From assembly GCA_013177855.1 (NCBI GenBank), contig JABLYA010000008.1, positions 1-47,125 on the forward strand: DNA of 47,125 bases. Direction: 5' to 3'. The notes beneath the pieces are model-generated. The model was not told the origin of the DNA, searched no databases, and saw nothing but the letters and a program-made list of their open reading frames with translations. This stretch comes from Ignavibacteria bacterium. Lineage in GTDB: Bacteria > Bacteroidota > Ignavibacteria > Ch128b. This document shows, one piece after another, positions 28,349 through 36,378 of the stretch (position 1 is the stretch's first letter; each line of letters starts with the position of its first letter). A program made the position numbers and the translations under genes.

Positions 28349-29092
28349 TTACTTTTTTATTAATTTTTGTTTTTTAATTATCAGTTTATTATTTTCATAT
28401 TTTGATAAAATATTAGTATCTCTATTATAGACATAAAAAGCATTTGGTTTTAAATCCATATATTTCTTTTCAAGTTCAAAACTCCTTTCAATTGTATCTA
28501 ATTGATAATCAATTTGAACTCTTCTTCCTCTTTTTAGATTTGAAAATACTGCAGTTTTTACATCAGCCACTATTTTTATAAATATTATATTATAGTTATT
28601 TTCTTTAGCCATTTCAAAATATTTTTTAATCTTATTAAAACTATTACCAGTTGTATCAAATATTATATCAGAATATTTATTAGTAGTCATAAAATTATTA
28701 AGATGTATATCAATTAATCTATCAATGTCTTTAACCCAAATATTCTTATTTATAATATCCATTATTTCTTCATCAGTTAATTCAATTGGAATATCATATT
28801 CTGTTTGTAATCTTTTTATTGTTTTTTTGATATCTTGAAATTTTTGATATTTTTCTTTTTGTGTTCTTATAACTGGTTCTTTACTAATTTTTATAAGATA
28901 ATCAGAATATTTGTCTGGGTCAAATATTTTATAGTTACTCATTTTAGGAATCAAAAAATAATTTATAAATTCAGATTTTCCTACACCAGGTGCACCAAGT
29001 AAAAAAATCATATTTTTTGATTTTTTATTTAATTCTGGAATCGGTTCAGATATTGATTCAGTAATAAATTCTTTAAATTTATAAATATACAT
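28349..29092 (-). CDS. P-loop kinase (zeta-toxin/polynucleotide-kinase type) with N-terminal leader
   Basis: 247 residues: leader MYIYKFKEFITESISEP with ITE at 10-12, then Walker A LLGAPGVGKSEF (GAPGVGKS 33-40), IFDPDKYSDYL, a helical insert, SDIIFDTTGN, IIFIKIVADVKTAVFSNLKR, GRRVQIDY with lid-like arginines, and a short C-terminus. The FD.DKY ... DTTG pattern fits zeta-toxin-like or PNK-like kinases that phosphorylate small molecules or nucleic-acid ends; the substrate is unknown. With the leader it could be a packaged, injected enzyme (inference). A TATATAA box lies upstream. Confidence 0.8.
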   Translation of the reverse strand: MYIYKFKEFITESISEPIPELNKKSKNMIFLLGAPGVGKSEFINYFLIPKMSNYKIFDPDKYSDYLIKISKEPVIRTQKEKYQKFQDIKKTIKRLQTEYDIPIELTDEEIMDIINKNIWVKDIDRLIDIHLNNFMTTNKYSDIIFDTTGNSFNKIKKYFEMAKENNYNIIFIKIVADVKTAVFSNLKRGRRVQIDYQLDTIERSFELEKKYMDLKPNAFYVYNRDTNILSKYENNKLIIKKQKLIKK

Positions 29093-29112
29093 ATTATTTG
29101 GTTCTTATTTCC

Positions 29113-29124
29113 ATTATATATAAA
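29113..29124 (-). promoter_or_regulatory. TATATAA-type promoter-like element
   Basis: The reverse strand reads TTTATATATAAT 21-32 bases before the kinase ATG (29092). Same box as before the tail and head-type genes. Confidence 0.5.
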
Positions 29125-29186
29125 ATGTAAAAGTTGAAAACTTTTAAAATAAAATGAAATATAACTAAAAAACAATAATTTAATAT

Positions 29187-30476
29187 ATGAATCAATTTAT
29201 TCATGTTGAAACAAAAGAAATTGTAAGAATTATGTCTGATGAAGGTAATTTTTACATTCTAAACAATGGTATGAAAATAGATAAACAACTTTTTGCACAA
29301 AAATATGCCGCTGTAAACTCAAACCAATCTATGGATGCAGAGTCATTTTTAAACCAAAAAACTTTAATTCAAGTAAATCCACCAAAACAACAAATAGTAG
29401 AAAATGTTGCTGTTAATTCTGGTCCAAATGTACCAGTCGATCCTATCGATTTTTTAAATCCAACAAGTTCGTTAGCTAATATTAAAGGTATTGATGGTTT
29501 GATGAAAATAGATACATCTAAATATGTAGATGCTCCTGAATCACAGAGAGTTGTTGTTAGAGATTTATCAGCTCAAGAACAACAAAATCCTGGAATTCAG
29601 GTTAGAAATTTAGATAATGAAAAGCAAACATTATTAGAAAAATACAAACATATGGGAACAAATATTCAAGCTAATTTTGTTGATGAAAATGATGATAAAG
29701 CTGTTGATCAACTTGTTAAGAATTTGGAAAAACCACAACCAAAAGTTGTTTTAAATGAAAATGGTTTGACCGAAACGCAAGAAATATTCAGACAACAACA
29801 AATAGAATTAACTGGTAAAGATCCTTATGAAGATAAAATAAGAAAATATAGAATAAGTAAAGGATATCAAAATATAGAACCATTAAAAAATCCAAAGGTT
29901 ATAGTTGATGAAACTGTTTATCCATATGAACAGAATGCAACACAAGTTACTGTAAACAACATAACACAACAACAAATTCAAGGTGAAGATCCTACAATAG
30001 CCATATTTAAGAAATTCAAAAGAAATCATAATGTTACAATAAAATTAGAAATAAAAGATAAGATTTCTAAACCAGATTTTATAAAAGTAATAGCTGATGG
30101 TTTTGAAGGTGATATTATACAATTCTATGCGGATGAATTATTTAAAACTTTCCTTGATGATTTTAAAAACATTAAGAAAGAAATATATAATCAACTTTAT
30201 AAGAATATTTATGGTTATCTACCAGATGAAGAGATAGAAAAAGAAAATCAAAATCAAAAAAGAGCTATTAAAAATGTTCCAAAGAATAAAAAATCAAAAC
30301 TTAATGAAAATATTGATTCAAAAGAAGATACAATCGTGCTTATTCCTGGCAAACCAACAAAAACTGGAAAATTAACATTTAAATATTTAGATAAAAAAGG
30401 TAAGGTTATCGATATGATTCCTGAAATAGCAGAATCAAAAGGATATATACCAGCAAAAGAAAGCGATATTAAATAA
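29187..30476 (+). CDS. Phage protein of unknown function, Gln-rich with C-terminal helical domain
   Basis: 429 residues beginning MNQFIHVETKEIVRIMSDEG. Residues 40-230 are low-complexity, rich in Gln, Asn and Asp, probably disordered. A folded segment at about 270-350 (FKKFKRNHNVTIKLEIKDKI, DFIKVIADGFEGDIIQFYAD, KNIKKEIYNQLYKNIYGYLP) is helical. The C-terminus contains SKLNENIDSKED with an LNE motif. Stop and next start overlap by one base (TAATG), so it is translationally linked to DHFR. It might be a head or neck assembly protein; no specific family recognised. Confidence 0.65.
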   Translation: MNQFIHVETKEIVRIMSDEGNFYILNNGMKIDKQLFAQKYAAVNSNQSMDAESFLNQKTLIQVNPPKQQIVENVAVNSGPNVPVDPIDFLNPTSSLANIKGIDGLMKIDTSKYVDAPESQRVVVRDLSAQEQQNPGIQVRNLDNEKQTLLEKYKHMGTNIQANFVDENDDKAVDQLVKNLEKPQPKVVLNENGLTETQEIFRQQQIELTGKDPYEDKIRKYRISKGYQNIEPLKNPKVIVDETVYPYEQNATQVTVNNITQQQIQGEDPTIAIFKKFKRNHNVTIKLEIKDKISKPDFIKVIADGFEGDIIQFYADELFKTFLDDFKNIKKEIYNQLYKNIYGYLPDEEIEKENQNQKRAIKNVPKNKKSKLNENIDSKEDTIVLIPGKPTKTGKLTFKYLDKKGKVIDMIPEIAESKGYIPAKESDIK

Positions 30477-30979
30477 TGGGAAGTTTATCAATGATATTTG
30501 CAACATCAGATAATGGTGTTATCGGTAAAGATAATAAGTTATTATGGCATTTACCGAATGATTTAAAGTTATTTAAGAAATTAACTAGCAATAAAATAGT
30601 CATAATGGGTAGAAAAACATATGATTCTTTACCAAATAAACCATTACCTAATAGATTAAACGTAGTATTGTGTAATGATGATCCAACATTTTCACCTGAC
30701 CCAAGTGTAATTGTGTTAGAAACTGTGAATGAGGTTTTGGATTTTGTAAAAAATTATAATGATGAATCGTTTATAATTGGTGGAGGAATGATTTACAAAT
30801 TATTTCTACCTTACGTAGATAAGATTTATATGACAACAGTTCATGTTGATGTTGAAGGCGATACATATGCACCAGTTATATTTGATTATCAATGGAAAAT
30901 ATTAAATCATGAAGAATTATGTAAGGATGATACACATTCTTATGATTATTCTTTCACAATATTAAAAAAAGTTAAATAA
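30476..30979 (+). CDS. folA: Dihydrofolate reductase
   Basis: 167 residues with the DHFR order: MIFATSDNGVIGKDNKLLWH (substrate and Met20-loop region), LPNDLKLFKKLTSNKIVIMG (Asp/Glu-containing helix and NADPH-binding strand), RKTYDSLPNKPLPNR, IIGGGMIYKLFLPYVDKIYM (GG cofactor loop), HVDVEGDTYAP and a C-terminal SYDYSFTIL strand. It reduces dihydrofolate to tetrahydrofolate with NADPH to support thymidylate synthesis, as T4 Frd does. No thymidylate synthase is in the window. A longer start upstream is excluded by the TAATG overlap. Confidence 0.95.
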   Translation: MGSLSMIFATSDNGVIGKDNKLLWHLPNDLKLFKKLTSNKIVIMGRKTYDSLPNKPLPNRLNVVLCNDDPTFSPDPSVIVLETVNEVLDFVKNYNDESFIIGGGMIYKLFLPYVDKIYMTTVHVDVEGDTYAPVIFDYQWKILNHEELCKDDTHSYDYSFTILKKVK

Positions 30980-30980
30980 T

Positions 30981-31364
30981 ATGATTAAAATAAATCAAAG
31001 ATATTTAAATGAAGCAAACAGAATTAGAGAAAATTTTATTGCAATAATTAATGAAATTGGTGAAAAGGAAAAAGAAATTTCTTCCTATAAGAAAAGAATA
31101 GAAATTATTATGGAAGAAAATAAGATATACGTTGATAAAAATAAAGATAAACCTGTTGAAATAGCAAAAGAAGATTTGAAAGAACAATTAGCAGAAATAG
31201 ATAAAAATATTAATAAAATTGTAAATAAATTAAATCCATTATTTGATAAATTAAATAAATTAAAAAAGGAATCACATGAACTCTATATATCAATAAAAGA
31301 TAAGTATCCTGAATTATCAGAATCAGATATTCAGGAACAAGTATTAAAGTCTTTAAAAAGATGA
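30981..31364 (+). CDS. Coiled-coil protein
   Basis: 127 residues, nearly all charged helix (NEIGEKEKEISSYKKRIEII, KEQLAEIDKNINKIVNKLNP, KESHELYISIKDKYPELSES). It starts one base after the DHFR stop, in the same operon. Its 3' end overlaps the convergent gene at 31353 by 12 bases. No enzyme motif; likely a structural or accessory protein. Confidence 0.6.
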   Translation: MIKINQRYLNEANRIRENFIAIINEIGEKEKEISSYKKRIEIIMEENKIYVDKNKDKPVEIAKEDLKEQLAEIDKNINKIVNKLNPLFDKLNKLKKESHELYISIKDKYPELSESDIQEQVLKSLKR

Positions 31365-31748
31365 TTTACTTCTTAATAAGTAATCATAGAATAAATTAAA
31401 AGAACTACTAAAAATTATTCTATAAATAACAAAATCAAATATCCAAGTATAACTAACTGAGAAAAATGGTATGTAGAATACCAATCCTAAGAAAATACTT
31501 GTTAGAAATAACATTTGGAAGAAATGCCAAGCATCAGTTAAACTTACTAAAAATGTAGTAGATCCAAAAAACTTCGGACCTTGTTTAGGATCGTTATTTT
31601 TATATTTATTTTTCCAACTGATTGATGGATTCCACCAATTTTTGTTATTATTAATAAATATAGATTTATCAAAATGAAATTGTAAGGTATCCATAATAGC
31701 TTTAAAAATACCAGCAATTAATATAAAAAATATTGTAAGTATTATCAT
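31353..31748 (-). CDS. Membrane protein, three predicted helices
   Basis: 131 residues. Hydrophobic segments at about 1-19 (MIILTIFFILIAGIFKAIMD), 78-97 (FQMLFLTSIFLGLVFYIPFF) and 98-118. A conserved-looking region GSTTFLVSLTDAWHFFQM lies before the second helix, and a WWNPSISWKNKYKNN loop between. It overlaps its upstream neighbour by ATGA, so the two membrane genes form a unit. It could be a membrane-remodelling or superinfection protein; no evidence distinguishes these. Confidence 0.6.
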   Translation of the reverse strand: MIILTIFFILIAGIFKAIMDTLQFHFDKSIFINNNKNWWNPSISWKNKYKNNDPKQGPKFFGSTTFLVSLTDAWHFFQMLFLTSIFLGLVFYIPFFSVSYTWIFDFVIYRIIFSSSFNLFYDYLLRSKSSF

Positions 31749-31975
31749 TTTAATTTTTTATTTTCTTTCCAAATTTTTATAGGATTTATTATCCAAGCAT
31801 ATACTATTACATATAATGTAAAAACTATAATATAAGCAAAAAATCCAAGTCCTATCCAACCTAAGGTGTTATTATCTAATTGATCACTTAATACTTGAAA
31901 CAATACTGTAAAAAATAAAGCCAATACTAATCTTCCATATTTAGTTAGTATTAACCATTGAAATGTTTTTTTCAT
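31745..31975 (-). CDS. Small two-helix membrane protein
   Basis: 76 residues: basic N-terminus MKKTFQWLILTKYGR, helices at about 15-32 (LVLALFFTVLFQVLSDQL) and 38-63 (LGWIGLGFFAYIIVFTLYVI), and a basic C-terminus. Its stop overlaps the start of the next membrane gene by 4 bases. A TATATAA box (31997-32008) is upstream. Confidence 0.6.
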   Translation of the reverse strand: MKKTFQWLILTKYGRLVLALFFTVLFQVLSDQLDNNTLGWIGLGFFAYIIVFTLYVIVYAWIINPIKIWKENKKLK

Positions 31976-31996
31976 AGATATAAGATTTATTTTTAA

Positions 31997-32008
31997 TTAT
32001 ATATTAAA
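31997..32008 (-). promoter_or_regulatory. TATATAA-type promoter-like element
   Basis: The reverse strand reads TTTAATATATAA 22-33 bases before ATG 31975, the start of the two-gene membrane unit. Confidence 0.5.
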
Positions 32009-32139
32009 AATTAAAGATTGTTAAAGCGAACCAATTTATCATATTATCTAACAAAAACGGATATATTTCAGGTTTTTAATTTACATCTAGTAAAGTGGTT
32101 TTTAATAAATTTTATTTTTGTAAAAAATAAAGTCTTTAT

Positions 32140-34038
32140 TTATTTTAAATTTGCATTTATTTGAGCAATGTCTTCTTCTTTCCATTTCTTATATTGATTT
32201 TCAACATCTTGTACTTTTCTGATTTGATCTTTTTTCAAAACCCTTTTATTCATATCTTCATCTCTAGGTTTTGGTGCTGGTTTTTCATCAGGATCGCCCC
32301 ACTGAATAGTTATATCAAATTTAATACCCGATAAGTCGGAAATCATTTTATTTTTTATCATATCTAAAAATTTAACACCTTGATATTTTTTCATTAATTT
32401 TCTTGCACTGTCTGGCAATTGATATTGTTTACCGCCTTCACAATCTTCAACGGCTAATAATAAATCTGGATTTTGAACTTCACCAAAGATATTACTAATT
32501 GAACCAATACCTTTGTGTCCACCAGATTTTGTAGTCATTTCAGGTATATAATTTTTATTGTATCCAAAATTTCTAATAAAATTACATAATAGGTTATCAC
32601 AGTATTTACCTAAATCATCAATAGTTGTACCATCTTTTAATTTTGGTAAATATTCCTTAACATATAAATCAAATTTATGCAGTGTAGCAACTTGTAATGT
32701 ATTTCCATATTGTAATAATATCCAGAATATTGGTTGTTTAGCTTCAAAAACAACATTATCACCATCAACAACTACAACACCTCTAATACCTTCAATTTTT
32801 TCATTATCTGTAACATCTTGTTTTACAACTAATGTTGCTTCAACTGCAGTTGATTTTTTAATATCACCGACTAATTCTCTAGTTTGTCCATTTCTTAATT
32901 TTAAATCTTCATATAAAGGACTATTTTTGGCAACATTATATTTAATAAGTGGAATTCTTTCATCAGATTCTAAATCACGTTCTAATATTGCTCTTGCTCT
33001 TAAAGCATTTGCCCAAGTACCAGATGGCACAAAACACAAGTTGCCAATGATTTGATAACCTGGCATATGAACTTTTGGGTTTCCACCTTTACCTGTAGTA
33101 CAGAATAATTTTTTAAATGTTTCTTGTGAATCAATATATTGTTTTGCACCATATTGATCTCCACCCCAAACTCTCGATTTCATTTGACCTAATCTCCAAT
33201 AAGCATCATCTAAAAAGTCTTTTTCAAATTCTCTCATAACTTTTGGATTTTTCCTTTTAATATCTTCAATAAAAGCTTTAACATCTGGTTTTCCATCATC
33301 TGTTAAAAATCCAGCATTTTGAGCATATTTTTTAATTTCAATATTGTTTAAGTTGTTTGCTGGATATAAAATTCTAAATAATCTAAATATGTTGTAAACT
33401 GAAGGATTAATATCTTTACAATTAGCGACAACTTCAATAAAAGTCTTATGGTCACTTCTTTTTAATAATTGATTAAACGCTGCTGCAAATTCCAATTTAT
33501 TTTTGAATTGTTTAAAATCGAAATTTATAATACTTTTAACATCAACTTTATAATCGTCATATTTTGCAGAGTCAACCATGTCAATAACATTAACAACTGT
33601 TCCATCAACTGGTAGACCTAATTGATCCATAATACCTTCGTATGCAGAAGATGTTTTTGTTTTTACTGCTGTTGGTTTACCTTTATTTTCACCTTCTTTA
33701 AATTCACCATGGTGGTCGATATAAACATCAATGTTTTCAACATTTTCTGCATAGTCTAATGCTATATTAATTAATTTTGGATCTAATACTGTTGTTGTCC
33801 AACCTTCTTGATAGTTTACTATACCATACTGAACAATATCAAAACCTTTTTTTTCTAAATAACCTTTCATTGCAATAGCTGAATAGATACCATCTAAATC
33901 ATCATGAAAATATAAAGCTACTTTTTTATCAGGTTTTCCTTTTTTTGCCCAGTATTTCTCATCATTTGGAATTCTTGGAGCAGATTCGTTTAATTCTTCT
34001 TTTTGTTTCTTTGAAAAAAGACTATAATTCTTTAACAT
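32140..34038 (-). CDS. DHH-family phosphoesterase with N-terminal leader
   Basis: 632 residues. The N-terminus MLKNYSLFSKKQKEELNESA has a leader and LNE at 16-18. The DHH domain has KVALYFHDDLDGIYSAIAMK (DxDG, 47-50) and VYIDHHGEF (DHH 108-110), the metal-binding motifs of RecJ/NrnA-type enzymes. A C-terminal SGGHKGIGSISNIFGEV resembles the DHHA1 substrate-binding GGxxxx motif. The long middle and the tail (KKDQIRKVQDVENQYKKWKE) are not assigned. Likely hydrolyses short oligonucleotides, cyclic dinucleotides or 5' DNA ends; which one cannot be told. If it is packaged, degradation of host signalling nucleotides is an attractive but untested idea. Confidence 0.82.
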   Translation of the reverse strand: MLKNYSLFSKKQKEELNESAPRIPNDEKYWAKKGKPDKKVALYFHDDLDGIYSAIAMKGYLEKKGFDIVQYGIVNYQEGWTTTVLDPKLINIALDYAENVENIDVYIDHHGEFKEGENKGKPTAVKTKTSSAYEGIMDQLGLPVDGTVVNVIDMVDSAKYDDYKVDVKSIINFDFKQFKNKLEFAAAFNQLLKRSDHKTFIEVVANCKDINPSVYNIFRLFRILYPANNLNNIEIKKYAQNAGFLTDDGKPDVKAFIEDIKRKNPKVMREFEKDFLDDAYWRLGQMKSRVWGGDQYGAKQYIDSQETFKKLFCTTGKGGNPKVHMPGYQIIGNLCFVPSGTWANALRARAILERDLESDERIPLIKYNVAKNSPLYEDLKLRNGQTRELVGDIKKSTAVEATLVVKQDVTDNEKIEGIRGVVVVDGDNVVFEAKQPIFWILLQYGNTLQVATLHKFDLYVKEYLPKLKDGTTIDDLGKYCDNLLCNFIRNFGYNKNYIPEMTTKSGGHKGIGSISNIFGEVQNPDLLLAVEDCEGGKQYQLPDSARKLMKKYQGVKFLDMIKNKMISDLSGIKFDITIQWGDPDEKPAPKPRDEDMNKRVLKKDQIRKVQDVENQYKKWKEEDIAQINANLK

Positions 34039-34061
34039 ATACTTAGTATTATTTTTATGTT

Positions 34062-34075
34062 ATTATATATAAAAA
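34062..34075 (-). promoter_or_regulatory. TATATAA-type promoter-like element
   Basis: The reverse strand reads TTTTTATATATAAT 24-37 bases before ATG 34038 of the DHH gene. Confidence 0.5.
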
Positions 34076-34091
34076 ATAAAATATTAAAATA

Positions 34092-34120
34092 AAAAACCAC
34101 ACTTTTTGAGTGTGGTTTTT
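34092..34120 (-). terminator. Intrinsic terminator after the 34137 gene
   Basis: The 12-bp stem AAAAACCACACT / AGTGTGGTTTTT has a 5-base loop. On the minus strand it is followed by T-rich sequence, 16 bases after the stop codon at 34137. Confidence 0.85.
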
Positions 34121-34136
34121 AAGTTAAACGTTTTTT

Positions 34137-34670
34137 TTATTTTAGTAACTTGACTAAATCATCATTTATTACTTGAATGAGTTTTCTTTCACCAAATAAT
34201 ATATTTGGAATATTTTTAATTATTGAGTAATGTTCTGTTCCTTCAACAACAATTTTACTAAATGGTTGTCTTAATTGTTCATTTTTCATATAATATTGCA
34301 TTAATATTGTAATAAATTCTGTCAATTTGATTTCAGCATTTTCATTATATTTTATAACAACTAAAGTATCAGGTGTTTGTTCACTAATAATATAGTGCAG
34401 TTTTTCTTTGCTAACTTTATTATTTTCTAATAACACCAAAGAAACAGAAGGTTTAATATTACCAGGAAATTTTGCTATCTTACCAACAAATTCAAATTTC
34501 TCCATTTTAGGTTCCTTAGGTTCTTGACACCTTGGAGTTTCTTTTTTAGGAATTTTTGGTTCTATTGATTGTGATTTAACTTCTTTTTTTGGTATAGCAA
34601 TAACTTTACTATCGCTAGGCTTAGCAATAGAAGTTTTTTCATTGGTAAAATCTGTAAACCTTTTTAACAT
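34137..34670 (-). CDS. Leader-bearing phage protein of unknown function
   Basis: 177 residues from ATG 34670, beginning MLKRFTDFTNEKTSIAKPSD. This start is preferred to ATG 34703 because it places the shared leader at the N-terminus. A Pro/Lys/Glu-rich linker (KKEVKSQSIEPKIPKKETP) leads to a folded domain (FVGKIAKFPGNIKPSVSLVL, LVVIKYNENAEIKLTEFITI, NIPNILFGERKLIQVINDDL). It has a dedicated terminator. No domain recognised. Confidence 0.6.
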   Translation of the reverse strand: MLKRFTDFTNEKTSIAKPSDSKVIAIPKKEVKSQSIEPKIPKKETPRCQEPKEPKMEKFEFVGKIAKFPGNIKPSVSLVLLENNKVSKEKLHYIISEQTPDTLVVIKYNENAEIKLTEFITILMQYYMKNEQLRQPFSKIVVEGTEHYSIIKNIPNILFGERKLIQVINDDLVKLLK

Positions 34671-34693
34671 TTTATTTAAATTAAATTTAAACA

Positions 34694-34737
34694 ATAAACC
34701 CAACTGTCCAAATGAAGATTTAGATGATTGGGTTTAT
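34694..34737 (-). terminator. Hairpin after the 34744 gene
   Basis: The inverted repeat ATAAACCCAA / TTGGGTTTAT surrounds a 24-base loop, just past the stop at 34744. On the minus strand the end is T-rich but interrupted, so it is a weak terminator. Confidence 0.5.
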
Positions 34738-34743
34738 GTTTGA

Positions 34744-35238
34744 TTAAATTTCCTGTGTAGAGACTTGACTTTGTCCTTGGGTTTGTCCTTGACCTTGTGT
34801 CTGACTTTGTCCTTGGATCGCACCTTGACCTTGTCCTCCTTCTTTAGCAGGTATTTCTTGAGCAGTTACTTGTGCTTGAATATTTTGTCCTTCAGGTTTT
34901 TGTGAAGTTTGTTCTTGTTGTACTGTTTGAACAGGTTTTGTCTGAATTTGTACACCAGCATATTCATCACCTAATACATCAAGAGGTAAGTTATCAATTG
35001 TTAAGAATTTAGTTTGAATATATTTTGCAATAAATTCAGCTAATTCTGTATCAGCGAATTTACCAGAAATATCGTAACCTGAATCTTTAGCTTTTTTCTT
35101 AAAAGCATTAACTAATGTTTTTGGTACATCAAAACCACGAATTCTATAATCAACACCCATATCTACAACATCTTCTGTAATTAATGAATTTCCTTTTTTC
35201 AAATTTCTAAAAGATTTAAAATCAAATGTATTTTTCAT
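34744..35238 (-). CDS. Leader-bearing protein with Gln/Gly-rich repetitive tail
   Basis: 164 residues: leader MKNTFDFKSFRNLKKGNSLI followed by TEDVVDMG (LITE, an (L/I)xE motif), a small folded core (RIRGFDVPKTLVNAFKKKAK, AEFIAKYIQTKFLTIDNLPL), then about 65 residues rich in Gln, Thr and Gly (QGQGAIQGQSQTQGQGQTQG), likely disordered. It may be an internal head protein or scaffold-like factor. A TATATAA box lies upstream. Confidence 0.65.
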   Translation of the reverse strand: MKNTFDFKSFRNLKKGNSLITEDVVDMGVDYRIRGFDVPKTLVNAFKKKAKDSGYDISGKFADTELAEFIAKYIQTKFLTIDNLPLDVLGDEYAGVQIQTKPVQTVQQEQTSQKPEGQNIQAQVTAQEIPAKEGGQGQGAIQGQSQTQGQGQTQGQSQVSTQEI

Positions 35239-35259
35239 ATTAAAACATTATTTTTTTAA

Positions 35260-35271
35260 TTATATATTAAA
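35260..35271 (-). promoter_or_regulatory. TATATAA-type promoter-like element
   Basis: The reverse strand reads TTTAATATATAA 22-33 bases before ATG 35238. The rest of 35239-35509 has no good gene, only a startless minus-strand stretch (SDSDLDNLNKELEGTR near 35335-35385) that may be a remnant. Confidence 0.5.
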
Positions 35272-35509
35272 TATAAAAATCGTTTTTTCTACACACCTTT
35301 TTATTTCTATATCATGAAACCAAAATATTTCTATCTAGTACCTTCAAGTTCCTTATTCAAGTTATCTAAATCACTATCACTAACTAATTTATTTATTTTA
35401 ATACTATATATTAAAAATTGACAATAATTTAACATAAAAATTATAAAAAATAATTTTCTTTAATATATAAGGGATTAATTATTTAGTTTATTGAATTTTG
35501 TATTTTAAT

Positions 35510-36376
35510 TTATTCAGTCGTATTTTTGAATAGATCTTTTATTGACTTTTTACCTTCAGTTTTCGCAAACATATTATATGTTAATGACAAACCAACACTC
35601 CAACCCCATCTCGTGTTTTCGCCTTTTATATCAGTATTTAAACCAATACCTGCATATGGTCCAAATGCCCATCTATTAGGAGTTTTAGCTTCGTGTATAA
35701 CTTTATCAATAATTAAAGCACCATCTAATTCAGTAAATTTAACCAATTTTGAAGGTGAAAATGCTTTTACAATGTACCTATTATTTTCTTCTGTTAAAGA
35801 ATATCTTAAACTAATATTAAAATAATTTGTATCTAATATTGATTGTAATGGAGATGCTTTACAAGTATTTGGATTAATTCTAAATTGAGTTCTTCCATAT
35901 AATGATTGTATAAAACCTTCATCTCTATAATTAAAATTCCAAGGAATTGTATATTTATTAGAATCTTTTGGATCTACAAATATATCTGTAAGTTCACTAA
36001 TTAAAGTAGGTACAATAACACTAACATCACTTTGAATACCAGCGACCATTCCTTTCATATTTTTAAATTCATTATAAAATTTCTCATTATATTTTTGCAT
36101 ATCATCAACGGTTTTAATCAGATATGATGTTTTTTCAGTTACAATTCTATCCAATTCTTTATCATAATATGTTCTTAATGAGTCTTTCATTGCAACAAGA
36201 TTATTCTCATACATCGCAACATCTCTTTTATGATCCAATTTTTCTTCTTTTAATTTATTACAAGTTCTAAATAATAGAACAATTAAAATTAATATAATTA
36301 CAACTAATGTAATTTTAATGTATTTATTACTAAATACTCTGTTGAAAAAATCAACAATCGAATTAATGATTTTCAT
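35510..36376 (-). CDS. Membrane-anchored coiled-coil protein with beta-rich C-terminus
   Basis: 288 residues: one membrane helix (about 19-40, IKITLVVIILILIVLLFRTC), a coiled coil (42-110, EEKLDHKRDVAMYENNLVAM), then a beta-rich domain ending WAFGPYAGIGLNTDIKGENT and GWSVGLSLTYNMF, a pattern like the last strands of an outer-membrane barrel. A membrane anchor plus periplasmic coil plus a barrel-like end suggests an envelope-spanning role such as a spanin-type lysis protein in a Gram-negative host, but this is inference. It starts 2 bases after the giant structural gene. Confidence 0.6.
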   Translation of the reverse strand: MKIINSIVDFFNRVFSNKYIKITLVVIILILIVLLFRTCNKLKEEKLDHKRDVAMYENNLVAMKDSLRTYYDKELDRIVTEKTSYLIKTVDDMQKYNEKFYNEFKNMKGMVAGIQSDVSVIVPTLISELTDIFVDPKDSNKYTIPWNFNYRDEGFIQSLYGRTQFRINPNTCKASPLQSILDTNYFNISLRYSLTEENNRYIVKAFSPSKLVKFTELDGALIIDKVIHEAKTPNRWAFGPYAGIGLNTDIKGENTRWGWSVGLSLTYNMFAKTEGKKSIKDLFKNTTE

Positions 36377-36378
36377 AG

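Noticed and set aside
32558-33055. 165-codon plus-strand ORF within the DHH gene
   Set aside because: It is antisense to DHH-family sequence and has no start signal or motif.
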